The notes: generated by a model not told the origin, from the sequence alone. Counted from the first letter of the stretch, positions 1-5,927 are shown. The stretch is 6,999 nt of DNA from a bacterium (GCA_021784265.1 JAJXTA010000139.1:1-6999), one strand, 5' to 3'. A program made the numbers and translations.

Positions 1-1
1 G

Positions 2-265
2 GACCGTGTCGGCCGGGCGATCAAGTTTGCCGCGCCGCGCCGGCTCGCTTCCGGAGAATTCGTATGTTACTACGGGGCGCCGGCGCCGGGCGGCGAACTG
101 TTTTCCGTCGATATGGAGCCACTGGCATGGGTTGCCGTGCCTCGGTCCTGGATCCTGGGCTACGGCGTGTTTGTGGACGAGACCGCGACGAATGTGGCGG
201 CACGATTCTATACCTGCCGGGTGCCCGTACCGCCGCCTCCCCAGTTAGGACTTCCAGGTCCGTAG
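2..265 (+). CDS. C-terminal fragment of an unrecognised protein (5' end outside window)
   Basis: An open frame runs from the left edge to a TAG at 263-265, giving about 87 residues. It contains no early start codon, so it is the tail of a longer gene beginning before the window. Third codon positions are mostly G or C (GTC GGC CGG GCG ATC AAG), as in the neighbouring genes, and the translation has a normal composition (for example GEFVCYYGAPAPGGELFSVD and WILGYGVFVDETATNVAARF). The other plus-strand frames here give arginine-rich, shadow-like products. The end is proline-rich (VPVPPPPQLGLPGP). I see no catalytic motif and do not recognise the family. The alternation of hydrophobic and polar residues would fit a beta-sandwich or other beta-rich domain, but that is only an impression. 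It converges on the xylulokinase gene, so the two are not in one operon. Confidence 0.6.
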   Translation, partial: DRVGRAIKFAAPRRLASGEFVCYYGAPAPGGELFSVDMEPLAWVAVPRSWILGYGVFVDETATNVAARFYTCRVPVPPPPQLGLPGP

Positions 266-306
266 CGAGGCGGGGAGCGATCGCCTCGGCTCGGGCCCAC
301 AGCCCG
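266..306. terminator. Hairpins between convergent genes, possible terminator
   Basis: Directly after the TAG of the plus-strand gene, CGAGGCG (266-272) pairs perfectly with CGCCTCG (282-288) across a 9-base loop. A second small stem, CGGGC (292-296) with GCCCG (302-306), follows. Position right after a stop and between convergent genes suits a terminator serving one or both strands. Neither hairpin has a U-tract, so a Rho-independent role is uncertain, and in DNA this rich in G+C such stems can arise by chance. The remaining bases up to 398 show nothing else I can support. Confidence 0.35.
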
Positions 307-398
307 CTGCGCCCAACACTCGCGGGGCTGTCCGGAGCTGGATCGTTGGGAGGGCCGGGCGGTCCCGACTCAAGCACCGGCGGGGCGCGCCGCAGGGT

Positions 399-1925
399 TC
401 ACCGGGTCAGCGATTGCCGGTGGCGGACAAAGACCTCGCGCAAGGCCAGGGAGAGGGCGTTCTGCAGGCCCTGCGCCTCTTGATAGACCGCGGCGTTGGC
501 GGGCCGGGGTTCGGCCCCCTGGGCGGGGTTGACGGCGACGAAGGCGTCGGTGATCTCCTCGATGCCGATCCGCTCGCCCTGTTGCCGACGCCAGCACCAC
601 AACGCTTGCAGGGCCGCGCCGTAAGCGGCCCCTTCGCTCACCCGGAGCGTGACGACGGGGGTGTTGAAGACGTCGGCCATGATCTGACGCCACACGCGGG
701 AGTTGGCGCCCCCGCCGGTGACCCGGATTTGGGTGGGCTGAACGCCCAACTCGGCCAGGCGCCGCAGGCCGTAGTTCATGCCCATCGTGACGCCCTCGAT
801 TGCCGCGCGGGCAAAGAGGGGGGCGGTGAAGGTCTTGGGGGTCACCCCCAGGAACACGCCCGTGCCCGCCGGCACGTTGGGGGTGCGCTCGCCTTCCAGG
901 TAAGGCAGGAGGAGCAAACCGGCGCTGCCCGCCGGGGCGCGGGCCACCTCGCGGTCCAGCTTGGCGAAGCTCCAACCGAAGTCGCGGCGGACCATCTCGG
1001 TGGCCACCGTCACGTTCATGGTGCAGAGGAGTGGGAGCCAGCGGTTGGTGGAATCACAGAAGGCGGCGATTTCGCCGCGGGGATCGATGACGGGGCGAGG
1101 GGCGCAGGCGTAGATCGTGCCGCTGGTGCCGAAGCTGGCGGTGATCACTCCCGGGCGCGTGTTGCCGGTGCCGATGGCGCCCATCATGTTGTCTCCGCCG
1201 CCGGCGCTGACGACCACCCCGGGGTCGAGTCCCAAGGCCCGGGCGGTGCTCGGCTGGAGGGTGCCCGCCGGTTCATCGCTGGGGATCAAGGGGGGGAGCT
1301 TGTCGGCCAACTCGGGATCGATGGCGGCCAGGGCGGCCGCGTGCCACCGGCGTCGGCGCACGTCTAACAAGGCCGTGCCGCTGGCGTCGCCGTACTCCAT
1401 GACGGCCCGGCCGGTGAGCCAATGGTTGAGGTAATCATGGGGCAGCAGGACGGTGGCCAACCGGGCAAAATTCGCCGGCTCATGCTTCTTGAGCCAGAGG
1501 ATCTTCGAGGCGGTGAACCCTGGCAGGAAGGCGTTCCCCAACGCGCGGACCGTGGCCTTGGGCCCGCCGAGGCTGGCGGTCAGCTCCTCGCACTCGGCGG
1601 CCGTGGCGGTGTCGCACCAGAGCTTGGCGGGCCGGATTACTTCGCCGGCCTTGTCCAGCGGGACGAAGCCGTGTTGTTGGCCGCTGACACCGATGGCCTT
1701 GACCTCCCCGGCCGTGGCGCGCGCCGCTTTGAGCGCCTGGCGGATGGCCTTGGTGGCCGCCGCCCGCCAAGTCTGGGGCTCCTGTTCCTTCGCCCCCGGC
1801 GGGAGGCCGGGGATGAGCCCGTAGGCTTGCGCCGCCGCGGCAACCACGCGGCCTTTGCCGGCATCCAGAATCAGGGCCTTAGTGGATTGGGTCCCGCTAT
1901 CCAAACCGATAATGAGTGTTCGCAT
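399..1925 (-). CDS. xylB: Xylulokinase (FGGY-family sugar kinase)
   Basis: A 508-residue protein of normal length for the family. It phosphorylates D-xylulose to D-xylulose 5-phosphate with ATP in the cytoplasm, feeding pentoses into the pentose phosphate pathway. The N-terminal actin-like half opens with GLDSGTQSTK (residues 7-16), the phosphate-binding loop. SGQQHG (81-86) and LWCDTAT (102-108) match xylulokinase sugar-binding segments. GGGDNMMGAIGTG (242-254) carries the expected catalytic base, Asp245. SFGTSGT (264-270), PYLEGERTPN (341-350) and GGGANSRVWRQ (404-413) are the C-terminal nucleotide-binding motifs. I chose the ATG at 1925 because the family starts MxxLIIGLDSGT; an upstream in-frame extension has no family resemblance. 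No strong ribosome-binding site precedes it; the context is CCTTTATG. No xylose isomerase gene is in the window. A related FGGY kinase with another sugar is possible but less likely. Confidence 0.93.
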   Translation of the reverse strand: MRTLIIGLDSGTQSTKALILDAGKGRVVAAAAQAYGLIPGLPPGAKEQEPQTWRAAATKAIRQALKAARATAGEVKAIGVSGQQHGFVPLDKAGEVIRPAKLWCDTATAAECEELTASLGGPKATVRALGNAFLPGFTASKILWLKKHEPANFARLATVLLPHDYLNHWLTGRAVMEYGDASGTALLDVRRRRWHAAALAAIDPELADKLPPLIPSDEPAGTLQPSTARALGLDPGVVVSAGGGDNMMGAIGTGNTRPGVITASFGTSGTIYACAPRPVIDPRGEIAAFCDSTNRWLPLLCTMNVTVATEMVRRDFGWSFAKLDREVARAPAGSAGLLLLPYLEGERTPNVPAGTGVFLGVTPKTFTAPLFARAAIEGVTMGMNYGLRRLAELGVQPTQIRVTGGGANSRVWRQIMADVFNTPVVTLRVSEGAAYGAALQALWCWRRQQGERIGIEEITDAFVAVNPAQGAEPRPANAAVYQEAQGLQNALSLALREVFVRHRQSLTR

Positions 1926-2032
1926 AAAGGTACTCGCGCGTAGGTGGGGGCGAGCTTCGAAGGTTGCGCGGAGCAAGTCAAGGCTGCCGCGGGCGGTGGG
2001 CGAGGCGAGGGGTTAGGGGCGAGCTCGAGCGC

Positions 2033-2073
2033 GGGCTCCAGGGGGACCCGTTGGGAGCCCGGGGACGAACGGG
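2033..2073 (-). other. Interleaved hairpins 3' of hisS, possible pseudoknot or terminator
   Basis: In the RNA sense (minus strand), starting four bases after the hisS stop, the order is CCCGTT, 7 bases, GGGCTCC, 1 base, AACGGG, 7 bases, GGAGCCC. The first and third blocks are perfect complements (6 bp), as are the second and fourth (7 bp). The two helices interleave as in an H-type pseudoknot, or they could be alternative hairpins. It lies in the 152-base gap between hisS and xylB, more than 100 bases before the xylB start, so it belongs to the hisS 3' region. Chance pairing in GC-rich DNA is a real alternative. Confidence 0.3.
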
Positions 2074-2077
2074 CCGC

Positions 2078-3355
2078 CTAGGATTGCGGCGCGGCGGCCG
2101 GATCGACGTGCAGCGCGGCCGCCAGGTCCGCCGCCAGCATCGTGCGCTCCGAACGGGTCGCCAGCACCCGGAGCCGGGCCAGCAACTTGCCCGTGCCGAG
2201 CCGCTCGAGTTTGAAGGTATGGGCCACTCCCAATTCGAGCGCGCGTTTGAGCTGTTTGTCCGCCGACGTGGAGGTGAGGGCGTACTCGACCGCCAGGCCG
2301 CTGTTGCGCAGGTCCTGGACGAGCCGGAGGGAGTCGTCCCGCAAGGTCTCGTCGTCGATCACGCAATAGGCGTCGGTGCCCGCCTCAAACTTGGGCCGGA
2401 GATTCCGCGCCGCGAGCAGCTCTGCCAAAACGACATCGCCCATGCCGAAGCCGATGGCGGGGAGATCGGTTTTGCCCCCCGAGATCAGCTTCAGGAGGTT
2501 ATCGTAGCGGCCGCCGCCGGCGATGGCTCGGAATTCGCCCCGCCGATCATGCGCCTCGAACACGGTGCCGGTGTAGTAGGCCAGTCCCCGAACGATGGTG
2601 TAATCGACCCGGGTATAGTCGCTGAGCCCGCGCGCGGACAAGTTATGGAGAATCCGGGTCAGATCGGCGGTGGGTTGGGCCGCGGCGATGAAGGCGCGCA
2701 CCTCCTCGAGGGTAAACCCGAGGGTCTTGAGCTTGGCGTCGCTGGCCTCCGGGCTCTCCCGCTCCAGCTTGTCCACGACCTGGAAGAAGTCCAGCGCGCG
2801 CGCGGGCTCGGCCCCGCGGTGAGTATAGAATTCCTGCCAGGCCTGCCGGCTGCTCAGCCGCACGACGAAGTCCTGCGCGGTCAACCCCACCGCCCGCAGA
2901 CTGTCGATCAACAACGCCACCAATTCCGCGTCCGCGGCGGGGTCGTTTTCCCCGACGAGGTCGGCGTTGAACTGGAAGTGCTCGCGCAACCGGCCCTTTT
3001 GCTGGCGCTCGTAGCGGAAGAGTTGGGGGATGGCGAACCACTTGATCGGCTTTTTGTAGTGGCGCTCGCGGGCGGCCACCAAACGGGCCAAGCTGGGGGT
3101 GATTTCCGGGCGCAGGGCCACTTCGCGTCCGCCTTTGTCGGCGAAGCTATAGAGCTGGCCGGCGATCTCGGCGCCGCTCTTGAGGGTGAAGAGTTCCAGC
3201 GGCTCCAGCGGGGGGGCATCGTACTCGCGGAAGCCGTAGCGGCGCGCCACCCCGCGCCACGCTTCGAAGAGGAACCGGCGCAGTTCAGCGCTCCAGGCCT
3301 CCGCCTCCGGGAGCGGCTCGGGATAGAAATCGCGGAAACCAGGCAGACGTTCCAT
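2078..3355 (-). CDS. hisS: Histidyl-tRNA synthetase
   Basis: A 425-residue class II aminoacyl-tRNA synthetase that charges tRNA-His with histidine in the cytoplasm. The catalytic domain shows ALRPEITPSLARLV (80-93) and motif 2, FRYERQQKGRLREHFQF (113-129) with its arginine. The histidine-specific segment RGLAYYTGTVFEAHD (256-270) retains the key Arg256, and GGGRYDNLL (280-288) follows. Motif 3 is IGFGMGDVVL (301-310), where the usual arginine (GxERL in E. coli-type enzymes) is Val309. The C-terminal 105 residues or so look like the anticodon-binding domain (TDAYCVIDDE, then LRNSGLAVEYAL). ATG 3355 is preferred because the family begins M(E/x)LPGFRDFYPE; an in-frame GTG lies two codons upstream at 3361 and neither has a clear ribosome-binding site. 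It follows the HU gene by 60 bases and is probably co-transcribed with it. The intact histidine motif and the anticodon domain argue against the HisZ regulatory paralogue. Confidence 0.93.
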   Translation of the reverse strand: MERLPGFRDFYPEPLPEAEAWSAELRRFLFEAWRGVARRYGFREYDAPPLEPLELFTLKSGAEIAGQLYSFADKGGREVALRPEITPSLARLVAARERHYKKPIKWFAIPQLFRYERQQKGRLREHFQFNADLVGENDPAADAELVALLIDSLRAVGLTAQDFVVRLSSRQAWQEFYTHRGAEPARALDFFQVVDKLERESPEASDAKLKTLGFTLEEVRAFIAAAQPTADLTRILHNLSARGLSDYTRVDYTIVRGLAYYTGTVFEAHDRRGEFRAIAGGGRYDNLLKLISGGKTDLPAIGFGMGDVVLAELLAARNLRPKFEAGTDAYCVIDDETLRDDSLRLVQDLRNSGLAVEYALTSTSADKQLKRALELGVAHTFKLERLGTGKLLARLRVLATRSERTMLAADLAAALHVDPAAAPQS

Positions 3356-3371
3356 CGTCACGCGGGGCGAG

Positions 3372-3394
3372 CGGACTCCCAGGGTCAGAGTCCG
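3372..3394 (-). promoter_or_regulatory. Hairpin between the HU gene and hisS
   Basis: CGGACTC (3372-3378) and GAGTCCG (3388-3394) form a perfect 7-bp stem with a 9-base loop, in a 60-base gap, ending 16 bases before the hisS ATG. With no U-tract it is unlikely to stop transcription by itself. It could mark an mRNA processing site or influence hisS translation; either is inference. Confidence 0.35.
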
Positions 3395-3415
3395 GCGCCC
3401 GAAAGGGTGTCGGCC

Positions 3416-3745
3416 TCAGGGTTTGGCCTCTGGGGGCTTGGCCTTCGCCTCCGGGGCTTTCGGGGTCAGCTTGATGACGTGGTCGCGCATGATCTTGCCG
3501 GGCTTGAACTTGACCACGGCCCGGGGCGGGATATGGACATCGCGTGCCGGGGCGTTGGGGTTGCGGCCAATCCGGGCCTTGCGCACCTTGACCTCGAAGA
3601 CTCCGAAGTTGCGCAACTCGACGGTCTCGCCTTTGGCCACCGCGTCGGAGATATAGTCCAGGGTCCGCTGCACGATCTCCAGCACCTGCTGCTGGATCAT
3701 GCCAGTGTCCTCGCTGATGCGAACCACCAAGTCTCGTTTAGTCAT
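3416..3745 (-). CDS. HU/IHF-family DNA-binding protein with Lys/Pro/Ala tail
   Basis: A 109-residue nucleoid-associated protein that would bind and bend DNA as a dimer. Residues 1-42 form the helical dimerisation part (MTKRDLVVRISEDTG, then IVQRTLDYISDAVAKGETV). ELRNFGVFEV (43-52) is the conserved FGxF turn, and GRNPNAP (60-66) is the arm signature with the DNA-intercalating proline (Pro63). The core ends near KIMRDHV (84-90). A low-complexity tail of about 18 residues (PKAPEAKAKPPEAKP) makes it longer than the usual 90-100 residues. The ATG at 3745 starts the canonical MTKxDLV; an in-frame TTG at 3778 would add residues foreign to the family. No Shine-Dalgarno is visible; the context is TGTTTATG. 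A strong promoter lies about 50 bases upstream. Whether it is HU, IHF-alpha or IHF-beta cannot be decided from the sequence. Confidence 0.92.
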   Translation of the reverse strand: MTKRDLVVRISEDTGMIQQQVLEIVQRTLDYISDAVAKGETVELRNFGVFEVKVRKARIGRNPNAPARDVHIPPRAVVKFKPGKIMRDHVIKLTPKAPEAKAKPPEAKP

Positions 3746-3776
3746 AAACAATGCTGTGAAGTTCTCTGCCCGGGCC

Positions 3777-3791
3777 AACCGTACGTCGGTT
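3777..3791. promoter_or_regulatory. Short inverted repeat at the expected HU transcription start
   Basis: AACCG (3777-3781), TACGT, CGGTT (3787-3791) is a perfect 5-bp dyad. It lies just downstream of the -10 box of the HU promoter, where the first transcribed bases should fall, which would suit an operator or a 5'-end hairpin. It is short and may be chance. Confidence 0.25.
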
Positions 3792-3793
3792 CG

Positions 3794-3822
3794 GATATAA
3801 ACCCCACGGCCCCACGGGTCAA
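3794..3822 (-). promoter_or_regulatory. Sigma-70-type promoter for the HU gene and hisS
   Basis: On the minus strand TTGACC (3822-3817) is separated by exactly 17 bases from TATATC (3799-3794). Each box differs from the TTGACA/TATAAT consensus by one or two bases, and the spacing is ideal. The predicted start near 3787 gives a leader of roughly 42 bases before the HU ATG at 3745. The AT-rich -10 stands out in GC-rich surroundings. Confidence 0.7.
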
Positions 3823-3843
3823 GCGCGAATCGCGCGGCGCGCG
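3823..3843. terminator. GC hairpins after the NIL gene, possible terminator
   Basis: Between the end of the NIL-domain gene and the HU promoter, CGCGC (3831-3835) can pair either with GCGCG at 3823-3827 (loop AAT) or with GCGCG at 3839-3843 (loop GGC). One of these could end the thrC-moaD-NIL transcript just before the -35 box of the HU promoter. There is no U-tract, so support is limited to position and symmetry. Confidence 0.3.
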
Positions 3844-3848
3844 GCGGG

Positions 3849-4184
3849 TCAACTCTCGATGATGTTGATCTCGACCGGCTCGACGCTGATCCCCAACTCG
3901 ACCAGCCACGCGATGGCCGCCTTGATCTGGCTCCGTGGCCCGGTTACCTCCAGGCAGACCACGCCAATCTCGTCGGTCACGCTGGCCTGCCGCACGTTGG
4001 TCACGAGGCGAAACCGCCGGCCCAACTGCCAAATCACCGGCTCCCGGATCAAGCGCGGCGGGTACATGAGCCAGAGGCGCGAGCGCTCCTGGCCGGGGAC
4101 GGCGGCGCCCCGCCGCCGCGCCCCCGGGCGAGCGACCGCACGGCGGGTGGGCGGAACGACCTCCTGCGGGTGGGGCTTGGCCAT
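3849..4184 (-). CDS. NIL-domain protein, probable sulfur/methionine metabolism
   Basis: A 111-residue protein. Residues about 36-111 (RLWLMYPPRLIREPVIWQLG, then NVRQASVTDEIGVVCLEVTG and AIAWLVELGISVEPVEI) match the NIL ferredoxin-like fold, which is found at the C terminus of the methionine importer ATPase MetN and fused to 4Fe-4S ferredoxins in homocysteine synthesis of methanogens. Here it stands alone: there is no ATPase and no CxxCxxC cluster motif. The first 35 residues are a basic, Pro/Arg-rich low-complexity extension. An internal Met40 is an alternative start, but it would cut into the conserved RLWL strand, so ATG 4184 is preferred; its context is CGTTTATG without Shine-Dalgarno. It is the last gene of the SAM-riboswitch-controlled unit, 32 bases after moaD. 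A ligand-sensing or partner-binding role in sulfur transfer is inferred. Confidence 0.8.
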   Translation of the reverse strand: MAKPHPQEVVPPTRRAVARPGARRRGAAVPGQERSRLWLMYPPRLIREPVIWQLGRRFRLVTNVRQASVTDEIGVVCLEVTGPRSQIKAAIAWLVELGISVEPVEINIIES

Positions 4185-4216
4185 AAACGGGCCGCGGCGA
4201 TGCGTGGCCGGGGTGG

Positions 4217-4492
4217 CTAACCGCCGGCAATGGCCGGGATGATGCTCACCTCATCCCCGTCTTTGAGCGGGGTCTGTTGGTTCTGGAGGAAGCGGATGTC
4301 CTCCTCGTTGACATAGACGTTGACGAAGCGGCGTACCGCGCCGCTCTCATCCAGCAAGCGCTCCCGGATGCCGGGGTAACGCGCCTGGAGGGCGGTGATC
4401 GCTTCGCCCACCGTGCCGGCGGCGACCTCAACGACTTCCTCGTTGTTGGTGAGTTTGCGCAGCGGAGTCGGGATGCGAACTTTAGTCGGCAT
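4217..4492 (-). CDS. MoaD/ThiS-family sulfur carrier protein
   Basis: A 91-residue ubiquitin-like protein ending in Gly90-Gly91 (SIIPAIAGG). That tail is adenylated by a MoeB/ThiF-type enzyme and converted to a thiocarboxylate that donates sulfur. Family features include KVRIPTPLRKLT (4-15), the helix TVGEAITALQARYPGIRERL (27-46), FVNVYVNEEDIRFL (56-69) and TPLKDGDEVSIIPAIAGG (74-91). The pattern closest to mind is the CysO-like subgroup rather than the molybdopterin subunit. The GG is already terminal, so no proteolytic trimming is needed. It starts three bases after the thrC stop and has no Shine-Dalgarno (GATTTATG), which suggests coupled translation. No activating enzyme, JAMM peptidase or molybdopterin gene is in the window. 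With the upstream SAM riboswitch, a role in homocysteine or cysteine synthesis is more likely than in cofactor synthesis; this is inference. Confidence 0.87.
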   Translation of the reverse strand: MPTKVRIPTPLRKLTNNEEVVEVAAGTVGEAITALQARYPGIRERLLDESGAVRRFVNVYVNEEDIRFLQNQQTPLKDGDEVSIIPAIAGG

Positions 4493-4495
4493 AAA

Positions 4496-5737
4496 TCAAG
4501 CGTGTGTGGCGGGTTTGGCCTCAGCCTCGAGCAGCCCCTCGAACTCGCGCAGGCTGGGCCGGATCTCCCGGGTCTGCCCCACATGGCCCGCCACGGCATC
4601 GAGGGTCTTCAAACCGTTGCCGGTCACGCAGAGCACGGCACTATCATCGGCGGGAATCCGGCCCGCGGCAATGAGTTTCTTGGCCACGCCCACGGTGACC
4701 CCGCCCGCGGTCTCGGCGAAGATCCCCTCGCACTCGGCCAGCAGTTTGATCCCCTCGCGGATTTCGTCGTCCGTCACGTCATCGGCCACCCCGCCGGTTT
4801 CCTTCATTACTTTGAGGGCGTAGAAGCCGTCGGCGGGGGTGCCGATGGCCAGGGATTTGGCGATGGTGTTGGGTTTGACGGGCTTGAAGAAATCCAAGCC
4901 GGCCTTCTGGGCCGTCGCAATCGGGGCGCAGCCGGTGGCTTGCGCGCCGTGGATGCGATAGGGTGTGGCCTGGACCAGCCCGAGTTTCACCAGCTCTTGA
5001 TAACTCTTGTGGATCTTGGTGAGCAAGGAACCTGAGGCCATGCAGACCACCGTGTGGGCCGGGAGCGTCCAGCCTAATTGCTCGGCGATCTCAAAGCCCA
5101 TGCTCTTGGAACCCTCCGCGTAATAGGGGCGCATGTTGACGTTGACGAACGCCCACCCATACTTGCCGGCAATCTCGGCGCAGAGCCGGTTGACCTCGTC
5201 GTAGTGACCTTTGATCCCGATGACTTCGGCCCCGTACACCAGCGAGTTGACCACCTTGCCCTGTTCGAGGTCCGCCGGGATGAAGACGTAGGCCTTCAAG
5301 CCCGCCGCCGCCGCGTTGGCCGCCACGGAGTTGGCCAGGTTGCCGGTCGAGGCGCACGCCACGGTGTCGAAGCCCAACTCCCGCGCCCGGCTCAGGGCGA
5401 CGCTGACCACCCGGTCCTTGAAGGAGAGCGACGGGTAGTTGACGGTGTCGTTTTTGATCCAGAGCTCGCGGAGGCCCAACCGCCGGGCCAGCCGGTCGGC
5501 CCGCACCAAAGGGGTGAACCCCACCTGCCGGCCCACCGTCGGTTCGCCGGCCACCGGCAACAGCTCCCGGTAGCGCCACATGGTTTGCGGGCGGGTTTGG
5601 AGGTTGGCCCGGGTTAAGGTGCGCTTGATCTGGTCGTAATCGTACACGACCTCGAGGGGGCCGAAATCGAACTCGCACACGTGGCTGGCCGTGAGCGGGT
5701 ACTCGCGTCCGCACTCCCGGCACCGCAATGCCTTCAT
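4496..5737 (-). CDS. thrC: Threonine synthase-like PLP enzyme (fold type II)
   Basis: A 413-residue enzyme of the threonine synthase family, which converts O-phosphohomoserine to threonine using pyridoxal phosphate. An N-terminal zinc-ribbon-like segment has CRECG (6-10) and HVCEFDFGPLEV (19-30); a fourth cysteine expected near residue 24 is Asp. The PLP lysine is Lys107 in SLSFKDRVVSVAL. ASTGNLANSVAANAAA (129-144) is the substrate/cofactor loop, CMASGSLLTKIHK (232-244) the PLP phosphate-binding region, and CVTGNGLKTLD (370-380) the C-terminal signature of this subclass. ATG 5737 is chosen because homologues begin at the CxxC ribbon and AGGCAGGA lies just before it. The ATG at 5758 has a poorer upstream signal, and longer extensions run through the riboswitch. 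It is the first gene of the unit with moaD and NIL genes under a SAM-I riboswitch. The family assignment is firm; the true product, threonine or homocysteine, is open. Confidence 0.85.
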   Translation of the reverse strand: MKALRCRECGREYPLTASHVCEFDFGPLEVVYDYDQIKRTLTRANLQTRPQTMWRYRELLPVAGEPTVGRQVGFTPLVRADRLARRLGLRELWIKNDTVNYPSLSFKDRVVSVALSRARELGFDTVACASTGNLANSVAANAAAAGLKAYVFIPADLEQGKVVNSLVYGAEVIGIKGHYDEVNRLCAEIAGKYGWAFVNVNMRPYYAEGSKSMGFEIAEQLGWTLPAHTVVCMASGSLLTKIHKSYQELVKLGLVQATPYRIHGAQATGCAPIATAQKAGLDFFKPVKPNTIAKSLAIGTPADGFYALKVMKETGGVADDVTDDEIREGIKLLAECEGIFAETAGGVTVGVAKKLIAAGRIPADDSAVLCVTGNGLKTLDAVAGHVGQTREIRPSLREFEGLLEAEAKPATHA

Positions 5738-5740
5738 GAA

Positions 5741-5748
5741 TCCTGCCT
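5741..5748 (-). promoter_or_regulatory. Ribosome-binding site deciding the thrC start
   Basis: The minus strand reads AGGCAGGA at 5748-5741, followed by TTC and then ATG 5737. It is the best Shine-Dalgarno-like match before any start in the window, and it favours Met-5737 over the in-frame ATG at 5758. The spacing is somewhat short. Confidence 0.5.
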
Positions 5749-5803
5749 GCTTATGCATAGATACTGCCCGCCGCGGCGCGCCATGGCCGGGGCCTGTTCG
5801 CGT

Positions 5804-5864
5804 GGCGGCCAACCCGGCCGCCGGGGTTGCTGGGCATGCTTGGGCCACTCCGTGGCCACCCAGC
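5804..5864 (-). other. Structured part of the thrC leader between riboswitch and start codon
   Basis: Downstream of the SAM aptamer the leader keeps folding. GCTGGG/CCCAGC (5829-5834 with 5859-5864) encloses GGCCAC/GTGGCC (5843-5848 with 5852-5857, 3-base loop). After that comes GGCGGCC/GGCCGCC (5804-5810 with 5816-5822, loop of five). All three stems are perfect. They could be extra layers of the expression platform or simply stabilise the leader. No open frame with coding character was seen here. Confidence 0.45.
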
Positions 5865-5874
5865 CGTGTGGGGC

Positions 5875-5927
5875 AACAACAAAGCCCCGCTCCGGCGGAG
5901 AAGAGGGAAAGGATTCGTGCTCTTCTC
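5875..5927 (-). terminator. Expression platform: antiterminator and terminator-like hairpin
   Basis: GAGAAGAG at the 3' edge of the aptamer (5927-5920) can pair perfectly over 8 bp with CTCTTCTC (5905-5898). This helix shares bases with the 3' strand of P1 (5924-5930), so the two are mutually exclusive. If P1 forms, the freed strand can instead form CTCC-GCC-GGAG (5900-5890), possibly extended by outer CCC/GGG pairs, followed by GGGGC and the U-rich tail TTTGTTGTT (5883-5875). This is the usual layout of an S-box transcription attenuator: SAM stabilises P1 and favours termination. The terminator stem is short and imperfect, and GGGGC can also pair with GCCCC beyond the tail, so translational control is not excluded. 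Confidence 0.55.

Noticed and set aside
277..284. GCGATCGC octamer resembling the cyanobacterial HIP1 repeat
   Set aside because: I noticed only this one copy, inside a hairpin loop region; one GC-rich palindrome is not evidence of an iterated repeat or of a cyanobacterium.
414..1367. A 317-residue plus-strand open frame antisense to xylB
   Set aside because: Its composition is low-complexity and rich in Gly, Ala, Val and Asp, and it is fully overlapped by a well-supported xylulokinase. It is a shadow frame.
1953..1981. TTGACT as the -35 of a separate xylB promoter
   Set aside because: At 17 bases the -10 position reads GAAGCT, a poor match, and no better hexamer sits at nearby spacings.
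2078..3355. HisZ (ATP phosphoribosyltransferase regulatory subunit) instead of HisS
   Set aside because: The RGLAYYTG histidine motif and a C-terminal anticodon-binding-like domain are present, which HisZ generally lacks.
1964..3862. A 632-residue plus-strand open frame antisense to hisS and the HU gene
   Set aside because: It is the mirror of high-GC coding on the minus strand. Its product is Gly/Arg/Glu-biased without any recognisable domain, while the minus strand encodes clear HisS and HU proteins.
4217..4492. Molybdopterin synthase small subunit (MoaD proper)
   Set aside because: No moaE or other molybdenum cofactor gene is nearby, and the SAM riboswitch and thrC context point to amino-acid sulfur transfer; it is kept as MoaD/ThiS family only.
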